A stretch of DNA of 64,000 nucleotides, from NCBI RefSeq assembly GCF_030704535.1, contig NC_081820.1, forward strand, positions 1,741,001-1,805,000. Reading direction: 5' to 3'. Positions within the stretch are counted from its first letter, which is position 1; each line of letters opens with the position of its first letter. The notes under the pieces are model-generated. The model saw only the letters and a list, made by a program, of their open reading frames with translations. It was not told where the DNA came from and searched no databases. The stretch comes from Vitis vinifera. Lineage: Eukaryota > Streptophyta > Magnoliopsida > Vitales > Vitaceae. The translations under genes and the position numbers were made by a program. Shown here one piece after another: positions 12,269 to 24,299 of the stretch.

Positions 12269-12790
12269 TCTTGTGTTACCATTTGTACATTTGTTTCTTG
12301 TCGAGAGGTAAATTTTTAAACCCACTATTTACTATATAGCAAGCTCGATCTTCATGCCCCTTCCTGCTTGTTAACTACACCATAATCCACAACTCCTATA
12401 GATCTTAATTCAGCATTTTCTCCCACTTTCTTCATTGTTCCCTCTTCACATTTGTGAAACAGTCCAAAATGGTCTACATAATACAAAATTTTGTTTTTCA
12501 GATATGAATACAACTTTGAAATATTCACAACCACCTTAAACTATCATATAGCTTTGAATTTATGGAATTCCTGAGTAGATGCATGCTTTTCCCCCCTTTG
12601 TACCATTCCCTTCTCTAGTTTAGTCTGAATGCTCAAATCCTGAGTTGGTCAACATGCTTGTAAGTAAATTAGTCTACACGGGCATGGTGTTGTTGAGTTT
12701 CCCATTTCGTATTTTTGTATGGTTATTTTCAGGTTGATGAACTGTGCCGCTGGGCAGACAAAGCTTTTGTTCAACAACGAATTAGCAGTT
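12269..12790 (+). other. Probable HSF 3' UTR with a candidate 3'-UTR intron
   Basis: After the stop codon, GAGAG/GTAAAT at about 12308 could be a splice donor, and TTATTTTCAG/GTTGATG near 12732 an acceptor. A short GC-richer block follows to about 12795, unlike its AT-rich surroundings. This would be a ~420-bp intron in the 3' UTR. It rests on splice-site likeness only. Confidence 0.35.
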
Positions 12791-13397
12791 AAAATAGAAG
12801 CTTAAAGAAATTTCTCCCTCACTCTCCTCATCTTTATGTTGTAAATTTTGTTTTCTGCATGGTTTATCTGAGAATCCTTTACAAAAATTTATGATGCGGT
12901 TTATTTATGTCATCATCTATGATAACATAAGCTTCTTTGGCAAATTGTAGGATGGTAGTAATCAGAGCTTAGGATTTCTTTTTATGATAGTGCTCCTAAG
13001 GCAAGTATATTGTTTTTGTTCCCATGATTTGTTCCCTATTGCCTCCCTGTTAGGTTTCTTTGTTGGATTTAGGATATTGACAGGAGATAAACTGAACTAT
13101 AGCTGGGGACTGGGTGTAAAAAGGTGTGGTTTGGTCGGTTTTTGAAGGAAAAATTTGTCCTATCGACAATGATGTTTTTGACACACCCCATGAAATTGCC
13201 TCCCTGTTAGGTTTCATGTTGCTTAGCCCTAGGTCTCTTCTTCATGGTTTTAATATAGTTCTTTTCCGGTAGGGTGCTGTTTTGACACACCCCATGAAAT
13301 TGCCCATGCTTTTTTATGGTGTTTATCATAACTAGGGTGCTCGTATTATAACCATGAGTGTTGGAGTTCATATCATATTTGGAAGAGATTTTGAGTT
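12791..13397. other. Downstream intergenic DNA with short interleaved duplications
   Basis: Two phrases recur: TTGCCTCCCTGTTAGGTTTC near 13038 and 13197, and GACACACCCCATGAAATTGC near 13180 and 13284. They overlap in the middle copy, giving an A / B-A / B arrangement. No gene is seen. Confidence 0.5.
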
Positions 13398-13702
13398 GGT
13401 TTGGAAAGTGTTTCCGAAAATGGTTTTAGAGAACAGTTTTTGAAAATTGTTTTTTAATATTTTGTATAATAAAAGTTTGTTTGGTATCTAACATGTTTTT
13501 AACCTATTTTATATTTTCATATTTTTAAAAATAGCTTTTACATGTTGTGTTTTATTTTTAATCATTCTCTGAATTTGTATAATTATTTTTTAAAATAGTC
13601 CATAAAAGATAAGGGAAAACAATTAAAATATGTTCTTTAAAAACATTCATTTTTTTATTTTTAAAAATAGAAAATTGTTTTATATTTTTTACTTGTCAAA
13701 CA
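13398..13702. repeat. Dispersed MITE-like element, copy 1
   Basis: This stretch is similar along its length to 47064-47448. Shared features are a start of the GTTTGGtAA...GTTTTTGA type, a central block TAATATTTTGTA..A, and an end AAAATTGTT...TTGTCAAACAT. The inverted ends and dispersal suggest a non-autonomous DNA transposon. No TSD was secured for this copy. Confidence 0.5.
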
Positions 13703-15440
13703 TGTTTTCTTGTATTTTTGTTTTGAAGAATAGAAGACTTTTTTCAAAATCCGATGGCAATAGGGTCTTAGGGTTTATTAAACGATAATTTTTTATAATT
13801 ATTTCTAAAAGTAGCTCTTGTCGTTGTTATTGTTATTGTTTTTAGTCAAATTTAACTCATTTGACTCATGTTAAATTTATTTATAAATAAATAGGTTAAT
13901 TGAATCATAAATATATTTAATTAAGATTTTAATTATATAAATTTATATAAGATGACTATTAAATATGAGTATTTAATTATTAAATAAGTTACACAACAAG
14001 TTAATTATTTAATAATTAGGTAATATTTGGGTTTATGTTTTGTTTTTTGAAATATTTTTATTTGAATCAGGTTTGGGTTGACCTATGTAATATAATATAT
14101 TTATGTTTTGACACGATATAAACATGACCCACCAACATGAATCACCATCCCAAGTTTTTAGGGAAATTTTATCCAAGACTAACTTCGACAAAACTCTAAT
14201 TTTCATAATTCTTTCTATCCTATTTAAATTTTTATCCTATGTTTCTCATGGTTTCTTAAACCATTCTATAAAAAGACATGTAAAAAAATGTTTTAAGGAG
14301 CATTTTTGACATTTAATTGATTTGTTTAGTTATTATTCCGAACAAAATTAATTGAAAATTAGTTATTTTGAATTATATAGTTATTATTCCATGACTTAAT
14401 TGGGTCTTTAATATTATTTAGTTATGAAAGAAATTAATTAAAAATAGGTCTCATGAGATTGAATTCTTAATTATTATGAAGATAATATTCTTAATTTTTT
14501 TAATATCTAAATTTGATAAATGATTATTAATATTTGTATGAGTAGAATTAAATGAGCATTGAAATTTTATTCATTAATTTATTATAATGTCCATAATATG
14601 CCACTGTTTTATTAATACGTAATTATAAAATTACTTTTATTTTTTTTAAATGTACACTAATTTTTAATATTAGTATATCAATTAATATCTAAATTTAATA
14701 TAATTAAATATATCATTGACGTTAAAATAATTATAATAATTTAGTAATGGCATTTTTGTCTAAATTTTTGCTAATGAGGGGACTTTTATTTTTTTATTTT
14801 TATACTATTTTGATTTTAGGAAAATAGTAAAAAAAAAAAAATGATTTTATTATAAAAAAAGTAGGAAAAAAAATTAAATATGATAAAAATTTATATAAAT
14901 ATGATGTAGAACACAAAATTTGTCGATAATTTTATTGTTCGTGTAAAGACGCATGGGAAAAATGTCGATCAACACATGGATTAAAAATGTGGGTCCACAC
15001 ATGGATTATCTTGGCGGGTGTGGTTCATTGTCCTAGCAAACACCAAAAATAAAATAAAATAAAATGAAATAAAAATAAAATAAATTAAAATCAATAATTT
15101 ATTTTTATATATTATTTTAAGTTTATTTCACTTATTTCAACCTTTTTATATAAAAACTGAATAACTTAAAAATGTCTAAATTAAAACTAATTAAAAGAAA
15201 AAAAAAAAAAAAAAGCAATTTTCTCTTGAACATACACATTTGATTGACTTTATTTCAAAATTAAGTTTTTTAAGAACTTATTTTTTAAGTTTGTACGTAA
15301 GCGTATAATGCTGCTTTCATGTCATATTTCAATACAAAACTTATATTTGAGTACAAATTTATTTCCTCAAAAACAACTGAAATAAAAAAAAATCCAGACA
15401 GACCCGCAGCTCCCATGGCTCCCATGGACATGGGCAACAA
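13703..15440. other. AT-rich intergenic DNA between two convergent genes
   Basis: Low-complexity AT-rich sequence with several poly-A/T runs. No gene or well-defined element is seen. The last few hundred bases up to 15763 are probably the 3' UTR and downstream region of the SNARE gene on the minus strand. Confidence 0.45.
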
Positions 15441-15763
15441 TATATGAGAAGATAGACTACACATTTTATGCTTTACAATTACAACCCATCAAAGAAGCCA
15501 TCAATGGCACCAAATCTTGTTCTTGGAGTAGGGAAAATTTTAATTCAACAAGGATAAATAGGGAGATGAAAAGAATTTCAAATTTATTGATATGGCCATG
15601 ATCATGATCATATACAAAGATATGGTGTAGAAGAGCCCCTTGTAGAATGGTACTAATGACTGTACATTAAGTGGCAGTGCCTCTTTGTTAAGGGAAATAC
15701 CACCTTGGAAATTAATAGAGATCATGCCCTTCAAATTCACTGCTCTGCTCAGCTCTGCTCTGC

Positions 15764-18700
15764 TCATGCTACCACAACTATGACCACAATGATCAGAATT
15801 ACCCCGAAAATCACCAGCAGCAAACAGCTCTGCAATGCAATATGAGTTAAATTTAGTTTTACTTGTATTGGCTAAACCTCGGTCGATTAAAATTTAGGGT
15901 TTAAGAGTCCATTTGGAAGTAATTCTGGTTCAAGCATTTTTAGTCTAATGTTTTTGTTCGAGAGAAAAATTTTTGTAACAAATTTGCATGAAACTTTAGT
16001 AGATGAGAAAGATTTTTTAAGAAATTAAGATAAGTATAATATAATAATATTGCACAATAAAAGAATATATCACAAAATAGGGTCTATATGATCATATTCG
16101 TGTATGTAAATATTTTGACTAATTCCTACAACTTACCATGAATAGAAATTTTTTGAATTTCTTTTTGTACTATATATAAAATTCTATAGAGTGCAGTCAA
16201 ATATTAGTGAAATATCAATATCCCTCTTTTGATATCAGTACCCCTAAGCTATGGATATTTCGATGGAACCATCGAGAATATTGTGGATATTTTCATCCTT
16301 AGATATCAGGTATGGATGAGGGATTCGACAGGACAAAGAATGGAAAGTAGAAGTGACCTACCAAACCGAACATCATGTTTCGTCCCTAATCCCCAAGCTA
16401 ACACATGAGTTGCTGGAATTTAAGCTAATGTGTGGTATGATGGTTAGTGATAATTTTTTATCCAAGTGTAACTCAGCAAGGTAAAATTCAGTTCATGTTT
16501 CTCGGCATCACCCTATTTCCTTTGCAAATTTTAAAAATAAAATTAATGAAACAAAGCAAATTTACCAGAGAGGAATTAGATTTTTGGAGTTTGGATGCTT
16601 TCTCCAGTTGGGTAGAAGCTTGTCCAGTTGCAGCATGGGATTTCTCGATGTTTGAACTAATGTCATCTGCAAGAAAGATATGTTCAGCACTCTATTTGAT
16701 CAAGTCAACATTACAAGAAGTTTCAAGAGGAAATGTAACGGACAAGAACAATGTGTGACTTACCAATCATAGTTCCTTGTCCGTGGACCAGTACAGCCAG
16801 ATCTTTGAAAATTTCATTCACCTCACCAATCTGTTGCTGAATTTCTTGGATTCCTTGCTCTCTTTCTTCAATTATGGCTTCATTGAAGGTGATCTCATTG
16901 TCCAATAACACAACTTCCTGTCTGCACTAAATCAATTAGAAACTACGGTTTCATAGTAAAAGCATTATAATATGGTAATAATGTGTTCAAACTCGATCTA
17001 GACTTAGAAAGATGAGTTCCCATTTCCAGCAGATTAAAATCAGAAAGTTATTAGGGGTTTGCCAGTCATATATAAAGATGAGAGACCTAAAGTTAATTTT
17101 TAATGGGTGAAGGATGAGTGGTGGGGGGGTCGGGTGGAGGGAACCCCAGTGGGTTCTGGCCCATGCACCCCAGGCCATGGTCAGACTAAAAAAATATTTC
17201 TGCAGGGCCAACCACCATGCCATGTTCTTACATAGACTGAGCTGGGCAGTTGAATTGGCCCAGACTTCCAAAAATGGCATTTTCATTCAATAAGGGAATG
17301 AGATGCAAACATCATGGAAAATGTCTAGTGAATGGTAGAGTACTCTAGTTTGTTTGAAGGGCAATAACCAGGCAGTTAAAAACACTTTTGTTGAAGAGGT
17401 TTACTTGATCCAAACTTTGACGCCAATACTACATTTTGATAAATTTTGGTGGCAGTTGAGGTGTTTGGCCTCGCAATCCATAACAATTAACCCCAAAAAT
17501 TCCTGGACTCATCAAAGAGACATCCCGATAATCAATGTAAATTTATCAAAAAGAAACTTGGAGAAGCATTCATACCTTCTAGATTCCAAAAGAACAGCTT
17601 GTTGCTCGAGATTCTTCCCTGAACTTATCTCCAGCTCGCGTGCATCATAACTGTGTAATATTTAGTCAAAAAAAAAGAAAGAAAGAAAAGAAAAAAAAAA
17701 CGTGAGATATGCAACCTGAAAATAAAGAAAGCTTTTACGAGACACCAATAAGTCATTTGACAGAAATCTTTGGAAGCTAGGGTTCACCAATCCATCTAAG
17801 TATAGGGTGGGACCAAATTGAGATTCTTGTGCAATATCGAGTTTGTGGATAACAGAAAAGTTGCCAACATCAACACAGTACTGGGGGATATTAGAATAAG
17901 CAACTTGATATACAAAGCTACATATAAATCATGCTTCTTCGAATCTGTTGCAGAAACAAATAGTTCAAGTTCAATGGTGCATTCTAAAATGCTAACCCTC
18001 TTTCAAATCTTCCATAAATAATCAATCAAGACTTAAAATGTACAGTACTATCAAAATCAACAGTTTTGGAACTTGGAAGATTTTGTGGCTGAATAAAACA
18101 CTCGTAGATTCTTGAAAGCTTTTTTTGGTCCAATAAAACCCATTAGTTTACATTTAAGATTTTCTTCGATATTCTTGACCTTTTTTTTTTTTATTCCCGC
18201 AAAATTTGAGTGGGATTTGACCAGTATTAGTTGAAAGGTACAATGAATATATCAAACCAACATCAAGACTTTGAAGCCTTTATAAACAGAACAAACAAAT
18301 CTAAACCCATAACAGTAATTAAGATGCCTGGTAAAGTTTACCTGGATGGCAGAACTTCCTTGGGAACAAAAGGAGTATATGCCGTCTCCCTCTCAACTGC
18401 AAGCCTTTGAGCCTTTTGAAATTCCTTAAGAACTGCCTGAAAATCTTTTGCAAGCTTAGCATCTGCAATCCTCTTGCTAGCCTGCAGTTTAAAAAAGGAA
18501 TTTCAGGGTCCAAGAACTCAGCCACAAACAAAAACGCAAAAGCACGAACACATCCCCGAATCATCAAAAGAACAGCATATTTGTAAGACAAGAATAGAAA
18601 TCCTCTGAAGAACAAGGATATCAAATTTCTATAACAAAACACAGCAATAAGGCATGCAATCCAACTTAGCATTGACAATCCTCTTGCTTGCCTGCAATTT

Positions 18701-20036
18701 ATGAGAACTTAGTGACAAGCAAAGCCAAACAACAATCCCAAATACACATCCTACACAACCCATATATACGAAAAAGCAAGTCATTTCTAAATCACCAAAA
18801 TGAATTCATACTGCAAGATAAGTAGAGCAGTTTTCTTGATAACAATGAGGTGAAGTGGTGTAAACATGAGCGAGAAGGCAAGGCAACAAGATTAGCATCG
18901 GCAACCTTCTTGCTGAACTGCAGTTCCATCAAAGAACTCAGCAACAATCAAAACAAGCAATAAAACCCACAACCCGCATGACAAAAACACTAAAAAGGAA
19001 AACAAAAAAGGCATTCCATAAGGGAAATATAAGGCCTATTTGGCAATGTTTTCAAATATAATTCTTCAAAAACAGTTTTTAATGGTAATTCAAATATCCA
19101 AAATATTCTCCATATTTTCAATTGTTTTAAAGAATACTCTATAAATAGGCATCCGAAAACACCTCAATTTTATTCTAAAAAGCAACCTATTTTAAAGACG
19201 AATTCTCAAAAAAACTATTTTCAGTCAAAAGTTTGTCAAATTTAAGTTTGACAAACCTGTTTTAAAGTTAGAAAATTTCAAAAACATCCAAACAGAACCA
19301 TAGGAATTTTCTGAAGAACAATGATATGAAATTTCTAAAACAAAAACATCAAAGGCAAGGCTGCCACTAGAAACTCCAAACTCATCTGCACTTACGCTAA
19401 CTTCAGTATGCTGATCATTTTCACTTGCTTGCTTAAGCTTTGCTGAAGTATCTTTCACCAACTGCCCAATATGTAGCCTTGTCTTGTGCCTACAAAATGA
19501 AGTCAATCCAAAGTCAGAACCACCACACCATAAACCATTAATTCTCATTGACCCACCAAATTCCTTCAACCAAATAACCAAAACCCAGAAAGGGTTGCAG
19601 AAAAATCATACAAAAACTGATTTCTTTTATTAGTCAAAACCTAGGAAACTTATTTCAACAATTGATCATTCCCCACCGGATGGCTTCAATTCCCTCACCC
19701 AACAAACCAAAACCCAGAAGGGGTTTTCACAAAAAGCATCCAAATCACGTTTTCCTTAGTCAAAACCCAAAAAACTAAAATCTTCCCCAAATTCCCCGGG
19801 AACCAAAAAAAAAAAAAACCCAAAAAAACTCACAGCTTTTCACGGAGCTCGAGCGTGTCCTTGGGAGTCCCAAGCGAATTGACAAGGCGATAGAAGGCCG
19901 AAACGGCAGTGTTGATTCTGAAAACGCCTGCCGCCACGGCCTGTGAAGAGTCATCCTCTTCCCGCCTCTTTGTTGCCAAGGCCAAAGGGCTTTGGCCTGG
20001 CCTGGTCCGACCCCATTCAAGATCTTCAAAGCTCAT
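15764..20036 (-). CDS. SYP22: SYP2-family Qa-SNARE (syntaxin of the vacuole/prevacuole)
   Basis: Seven coding exons on the minus strand: 20036-19834, 19489-19396, 18481-18342, 17650-17576, 16921-16764, 16666-16566 and 15829-15764. They join in frame to 278 aa with GT/AG introns throughout. The protein has an N-terminal Habc three-helix region ([15 protein letters not shown], then [17 protein letters not shown]), a Qa-SNARE helix ([20 protein letters not shown] ...), and a single C-terminal hydrophobic anchor beginning [10 protein letters not shown]. This matches Arabidopsis SYP22/VAM3 and its SYP21/SYP23 relatives, which drive fusion at the prevacuolar compartment and tonoplast. Start: [10 protein letters not shown] agrees with the family N-terminus; an in-frame ATG 21 nt upstream is less likely. 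Intron 2 is odd: it holds two extra diverged copies of the start of exon 3. The exact paralogue name is inferred. Confidence 0.93.
18470..19370 (-). repeat. Tandem duplication in SYP2 intron 2 carrying exon-3 fragments
   Basis: The true exon 3 begins at 18481 after a CTGCAG acceptor. Similar acceptor-plus-exon starts occur at 18691 (reads [10 protein letters not shown]) and 18917 (reads [10 protein letters not shown]). Flanking intronic blocks are repeated too, for example CTGAAGAACAAGGATAT near 18605 and CTGAAGAACAATGATAT near 19313, and CAAGAACTCAGCCACAA near 18511 with a relative near 18935. This gives three diverged units with periods of about 210-226 bp. A MITE-like insert lies at about 19027-19262. 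Confidence 0.7.
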
Positions 20037-20239
20037 CTCAGACCAAACCAAATCCAAGAAACTGTGAAAACTTGTTGGGAATTTGTGGGCGTGTCTGAGA
20101 TTGGGGAAGTTGCAAAGGGAAGAAAAGGGTTGGTAGAGGAAGCTTCAAACTTTGGAGTTTTTTGACCCAACAAGGAAATATAATTGAAAAGGGAATCAAA
20201 GAGAGAAGAAAAGCCAAAGGAAGCTTCTTCACTAGGCTT

Positions 20240-20459
20240 CTGGCCTCCTCTAAGGACTCGGTTTTTTATTTTCCTTCATATGGCCCTTAAATTGGGGTCA
20301 AATCCATGAGGAAAATTAGCTGGCTGATCCATTCTCAATGTCCCTTTTGGAAGTGGTGGTGGATGGCCGTCACATTGATGTCGTGCCAATTTATTAAGAA
20401 AATATTTATATATTTATTTTATTTTATTTATTTATTTATCTTCAAATATTATTTTATTA
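20240..20459. other. Promoter-side region of the SNARE gene
   Basis: DNA upstream of the minus-strand SNARE gene. It contains its probable leader and promoter. No clear TATA box or other site was chosen. Confidence 0.3.
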
Positions 20460-21545
20460 TTTGAAATAATATGTAATTTTATATAAAATTTATTAAAGTA
20501 CATATTACAGTTATTTTTAAAAGTATTTTTAACCTTTTTATTATTTAAAAATTTTTATTATTCAAATATTAAAAAAGCTAAAAACGTTTTTTATAATTAT
20601 TATCAAACTCACTTCTAAAACATTGTTAATTTAAAATATATTTTTTACAAAAATACGATGTTTAACAAATTTTTAAAAATACTTTTAAAATTTTGAAAAA
20701 TCACTAAATACGTTTGGCACTAATTATAATTTTAATACTTGAAGGATGAATCTTATGTAGTTTTTCCTGAAAAAAACACTTAGAGATTTTCTTAAAAATA
20801 CTTTTGGGAAAAACACTTTTATTAAAAACACTTCGAATATAAATAATGTTAAATGTATTTTTAATTTCAACGAATTGATATAATTTAATTAGTTGGTCTA
20901 ATTTATTTGACAATAATTTTAAGAAACACTTTTAATCTTTTTTTTTTTTTTAAATAAAGTGTTTGACAAAATTTTAAAATATTTTTAAAAATATGAAAAA
21001 TGACTTGTAATATTAAAAAACCATTTATAGTGTCTTTTGAAAAAACACTTCATAAGTAATTTTTTTTTAAAACACTTTGAATAGAAAAACTGTCAAACAC
21101 ACTCTACCATTTATAACATACTTAATATCATAAATAAAATCAACCAAATATATAAATTTTGAGTTATTGAAGACATATAATTTTAATTAATAGTTTTATT
21201 AGACATATTTAGAGTCTGTTTGCTAGTGATTATATGAAAATTTTTTAATTTAAAATTTATTTTGAAAAAAAATAGATATTTAGTAAAACTTAGAAAATAC
21301 TTTAAAAAAAAATATGTAAAATCACTTGTAATATTTTTTGGAAAAACATTTAATAGGTTATTCTCCTAAAAATACTTTAAAAAAAACACTTCAAATAGAA
21401 ATACTGTCAAATACATACTTAAAGTCTATTTGATAATGATTTTAGAAAACGTTTCTAATATTTTTAATATTTAAAATTTTTTATCATTCAACTGTTACAA
21501 AAGCAAAACACATTCCCAGAAATCACAATCAAACACCATCTTAAT
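20460..21545. repeat. Cluster of diverged MITE-like AT-rich repeats
   Basis: A recurring phrase of the type ACACTTCAAATAGAAATACTGTCAAA appears near 20826, 21072 and 21390. Each copy is accompanied by TTTGGCACTAATT/TTTGATAATGATT-like and AAAATTTTT..AAAATA blocks. This indicates about three related, partly nested copies of a 250-320 bp element. Ends and TSDs are too degraded to define each one. Confidence 0.5.
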
Positions 21546-22445
21546 AATATTATCATAATTTTGTGTAATATTGAAGGCATTTTATTTATATGTCAATTTA
21601 ATATCAACAAATATGTTGTTAGATCCAAACATCAATATTGTTCATCAATATTGTTCTTGGGTTAAGTTATGGAACAATGTAGTGTAAGCATGTGACTTCT
21701 ATGCCTTTTCATTAATTATGAGTTGTTTGAAGTTCGATTTTGATGACAAAATTTAATAATAATAATCCATCTTCAAATATCTTTTTATTGAAGTTTTGTA
21801 GATACGACATATGTGGGTACAATACATAAATTTTCTTTAAAAAGATATTGCAGTTTTCCAAAGATCTAGTTGTTTAAATCAATGATGTTGGTTTATACTC
21901 ATTGAAAAAATGGACCAAATTATTGGGAAGTGGTGCTTTTAGGTATATCATGGTATATTTTTATTAGAAAAATGCTAAATTACAATTATTAAACTTTAAA
22001 TATAATTAAATTTTTTCTCAAAAATAATAATTGAAAAAAAAATATAAGAAAAATGAATATTTTCCTTTTTTTTTTTCCTTGTTCCTATAAATGATGTATT
22101 TACATAAATTTATTACCAAATAAATATAATATAAATTGTTGGAATCGGGTTTCTAAATAGTATCATCTTAACCTGATAAAACAAAAAAGAGAGAATAAAC
22201 AATTTTTGAGAGTTGAAACTATCCACATATATAAAGGTCGAAATATATAAAGATCGAAAGAATATGTTTTTAAAAGAAAACTTTTAAATAAAAAAAAAAT
22301 CATTTTTTTTTATGTTTAGTGAAAAAAAAGGTTAAGGCAAATTTTTGTAGTTTCTTTCACAAGAATTTATTGGTGTGGATTTTGGACATATTTGAAAGTA
22401 ATTCGAAGCAATGAAAAATGGAGAGACTACCAGTCTCATTTTAGC

Positions 22446-22486
<41 letters not shown>

Positions 22487-23553
22487 AATCATATAACAGA
22501 CAAAGCACCAAATTTTCAGAGGGGTAGGAAGAGAGAAGGCTTATGTCAACCCGGCTAACCAACAATTTGGACTTGGAACTGACCTAGGGTTTGTTTGGTT
22601 TGGTAGCCACCTTACATCACTAACCCTAACTAACAAATTGGTTGATTTCTACAATTCAATGGATCTTGGAATGGAAGATGACCCAAATATTTCAAAAAAA
22701 AAAGTGCTTTTATACAACACCAAATTATTTATAAAAAAAAATGAAAAATAAAATAAAATCACCATCTCTTTTGTTATTATTTTGATAACTTACTAATATA
22801 GCCTACAAATAATTGTAAAAGAAATATAAGACATTGTTTGGATCCACTTTTGAAAAGTAAAAAAACTCTTTTTTAGGCATATTAAGTGCTTCCATACCTA
22901 TTTGTGTAATTTTGTTTAAAGAATTTGTCTTTTAAAAAAATTTAATATGGAAAAAAAAAATTCTTCTTATATAAATTCTATTTTTTTTTGTTGTTTTTTA
23001 ATTATATAAATCCCGTAAATTGAATTAATTTGTGCCTAGTGAATTATGTTGTTTAACGATTTTGTATTTTTTTTCTTCCATATTTTAGATCTCCAAATCC
23101 ACATGAATAATAATTATTATTTATACATGATAATAAAAAATAATTTAATTAAGAATTTATGGGATTTAATATCTTATCACATGAAAATAAAGAAAAAAAT
23201 ATATAGCCAAGAACATGGGATTCCAAAACATTTTTTAATAAGTTTTCATGTGGTTTAATATTTAATAAATAAATAGATAAATAAATAAATCATAAGTGAG
23301 ATCAATGGATGTGTCAATATACACCAAATTTTTTTTATTATTATTATATGGTATGATAAAAATGTTTTTGATTTTGTAGAAAATTATGTTACATATTTTA
23401 TTAAATAGATGACAAGACTATTAATGATACTATCCACGTGTCAAGGAAGAGTTTATACATGGAATTAAAATAATCCTTACTTATAACCTAAGATATCTTT
23501 AAATAACATGTTTATCATAGATGCTCAAGTTTACGATCAAGTCTATGTTGGAA
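21546..23553. other. AT-rich intergenic DNA with a (GA)n microsatellite
   Basis: No gene is seen. A (GA)n tract of about 34 bp lies at 22448-22482. The remainder is AT-rich, with many homopolymer runs and short TAAA repeats near 23262-23290. Confidence 0.5.
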
Positions 23554-23561
23554 TTAGTGAT

Positions 23562-23960
23562 TAAGGGTCTCCAACGGGCGGGTCGGGCCGGGCCATGCTA
23601 AAATGCTAGGCCCGCGGCCGGGCCGCTGGCTTTTTTAAATAAGCCAAAATGGCTTTTAAATAAAGGAAAGGAGGGGGGGATTTGAACCCCTCCCCTCAAG
23701 CTTAAATTTCAAGGCTCTAACCAACTGAGCTACATTCCTTTTGTGCTTATTAAATGAGTTAGTTATATATATATAAAAATAAAGTATATTTTTTTTAATA
23801 CTTTTTATTTTTGTAGTTTTTTTTTAAAGGGGCGGGCCTACGAGCCGGGTCGGGCCGGCCCGCCGACCCTAAAATTAGGCCTGTGGCCCGGCCCGCCCAT
23901 AAACGGGCTTGGGCCTGGCCGAAAGCGGGCCGCGGGCCACGGGCTTTTTGGAGACCCTTA
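23562..23960. mobile_element. hAT-type non-autonomous element, 399 bp, with 8-bp TSD and GC-rich ends
   Basis: Perfect 13-bp terminal inverted repeats TAAGGGTCTCCAA (23562-23574) and TTGGAGACCCTTA (23948-23960). The element is flanked by the exact 8-bp direct repeat TTAGTGAT at 23554-23561 and 23961-23968. An 8-bp TSD is diagnostic of the hAT superfamily. Subterminal regions are dense in GGGCC/GGCCC motifs and far more GC-rich than the surroundings, as in elements whose transposase binds subterminal repeats. There is no transposase ORF, so it is non-autonomous. Its AT-rich middle carries a tRNA-like sequence. Confidence 0.88.
23665..23738 (-). pseudogene. tRNA-derived sequence inside the hAT-type element
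   Basis: On the minus strand this 74-nt stretch has a perfect Pol III A box TAGCTCAGTTGG (23732-23721) and a perfect B box GGTTCAAATCC. A D-arm-like CTC/GAG stem and a T-arm with loop TTCAAAT are present. The acceptor ends pair only in part (GGAA with TTCC), and the anticodon stem does not fold normally. It is therefore called a tRNA-derived pseudogene rather than a working tRNA; no anticodon is assigned. Confidence 0.6.
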
Positions 23961-23968
23961 TTAGTGAT

Positions 23969-24299
23969 CATGACTGAACGTAATGTATTTACATTTCCCG
24001 TACTATATATCTCATGTGTGTGGGAAAATTAAATGTATATGGTATATAAAAGAATATAAGTTACAATGACTAAAGTCATGTGCTTACATTAAAGTTTTCA
24101 TATACCATAAATGTTATATGAAATTAAAAAACGAGGATTCATGTATGTAGATGGAAGTATTCATTTGTGATTCTTGATGGAAGGTCACTTGAAATGATAT
24201 AAAAGGGCTCGTGGTCCATCTCTCCACTCATCCTAAGTTTGTGAGGTTTCCTACCATTTTTGTATAAACATCAAGTGTGAGAGAGTAAGGAGAGAGAAT
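23969..24299. other. Possible old LTR or promoter-like fragment
   Basis: No ORF is seen. A TATA-like GATATAAAAGGGC lies near 24197, followed by a CT-rich stretch. This resembles an LTR promoter but has no defined ends. It may be one half of an element split by the next segment. Confidence 0.3.

Noticed and set aside
23665-23738. Functional tRNA gene
   Set aside because: A and B boxes are perfect, but the acceptor and anticodon stems do not pair properly and it sits inside a mobile element.
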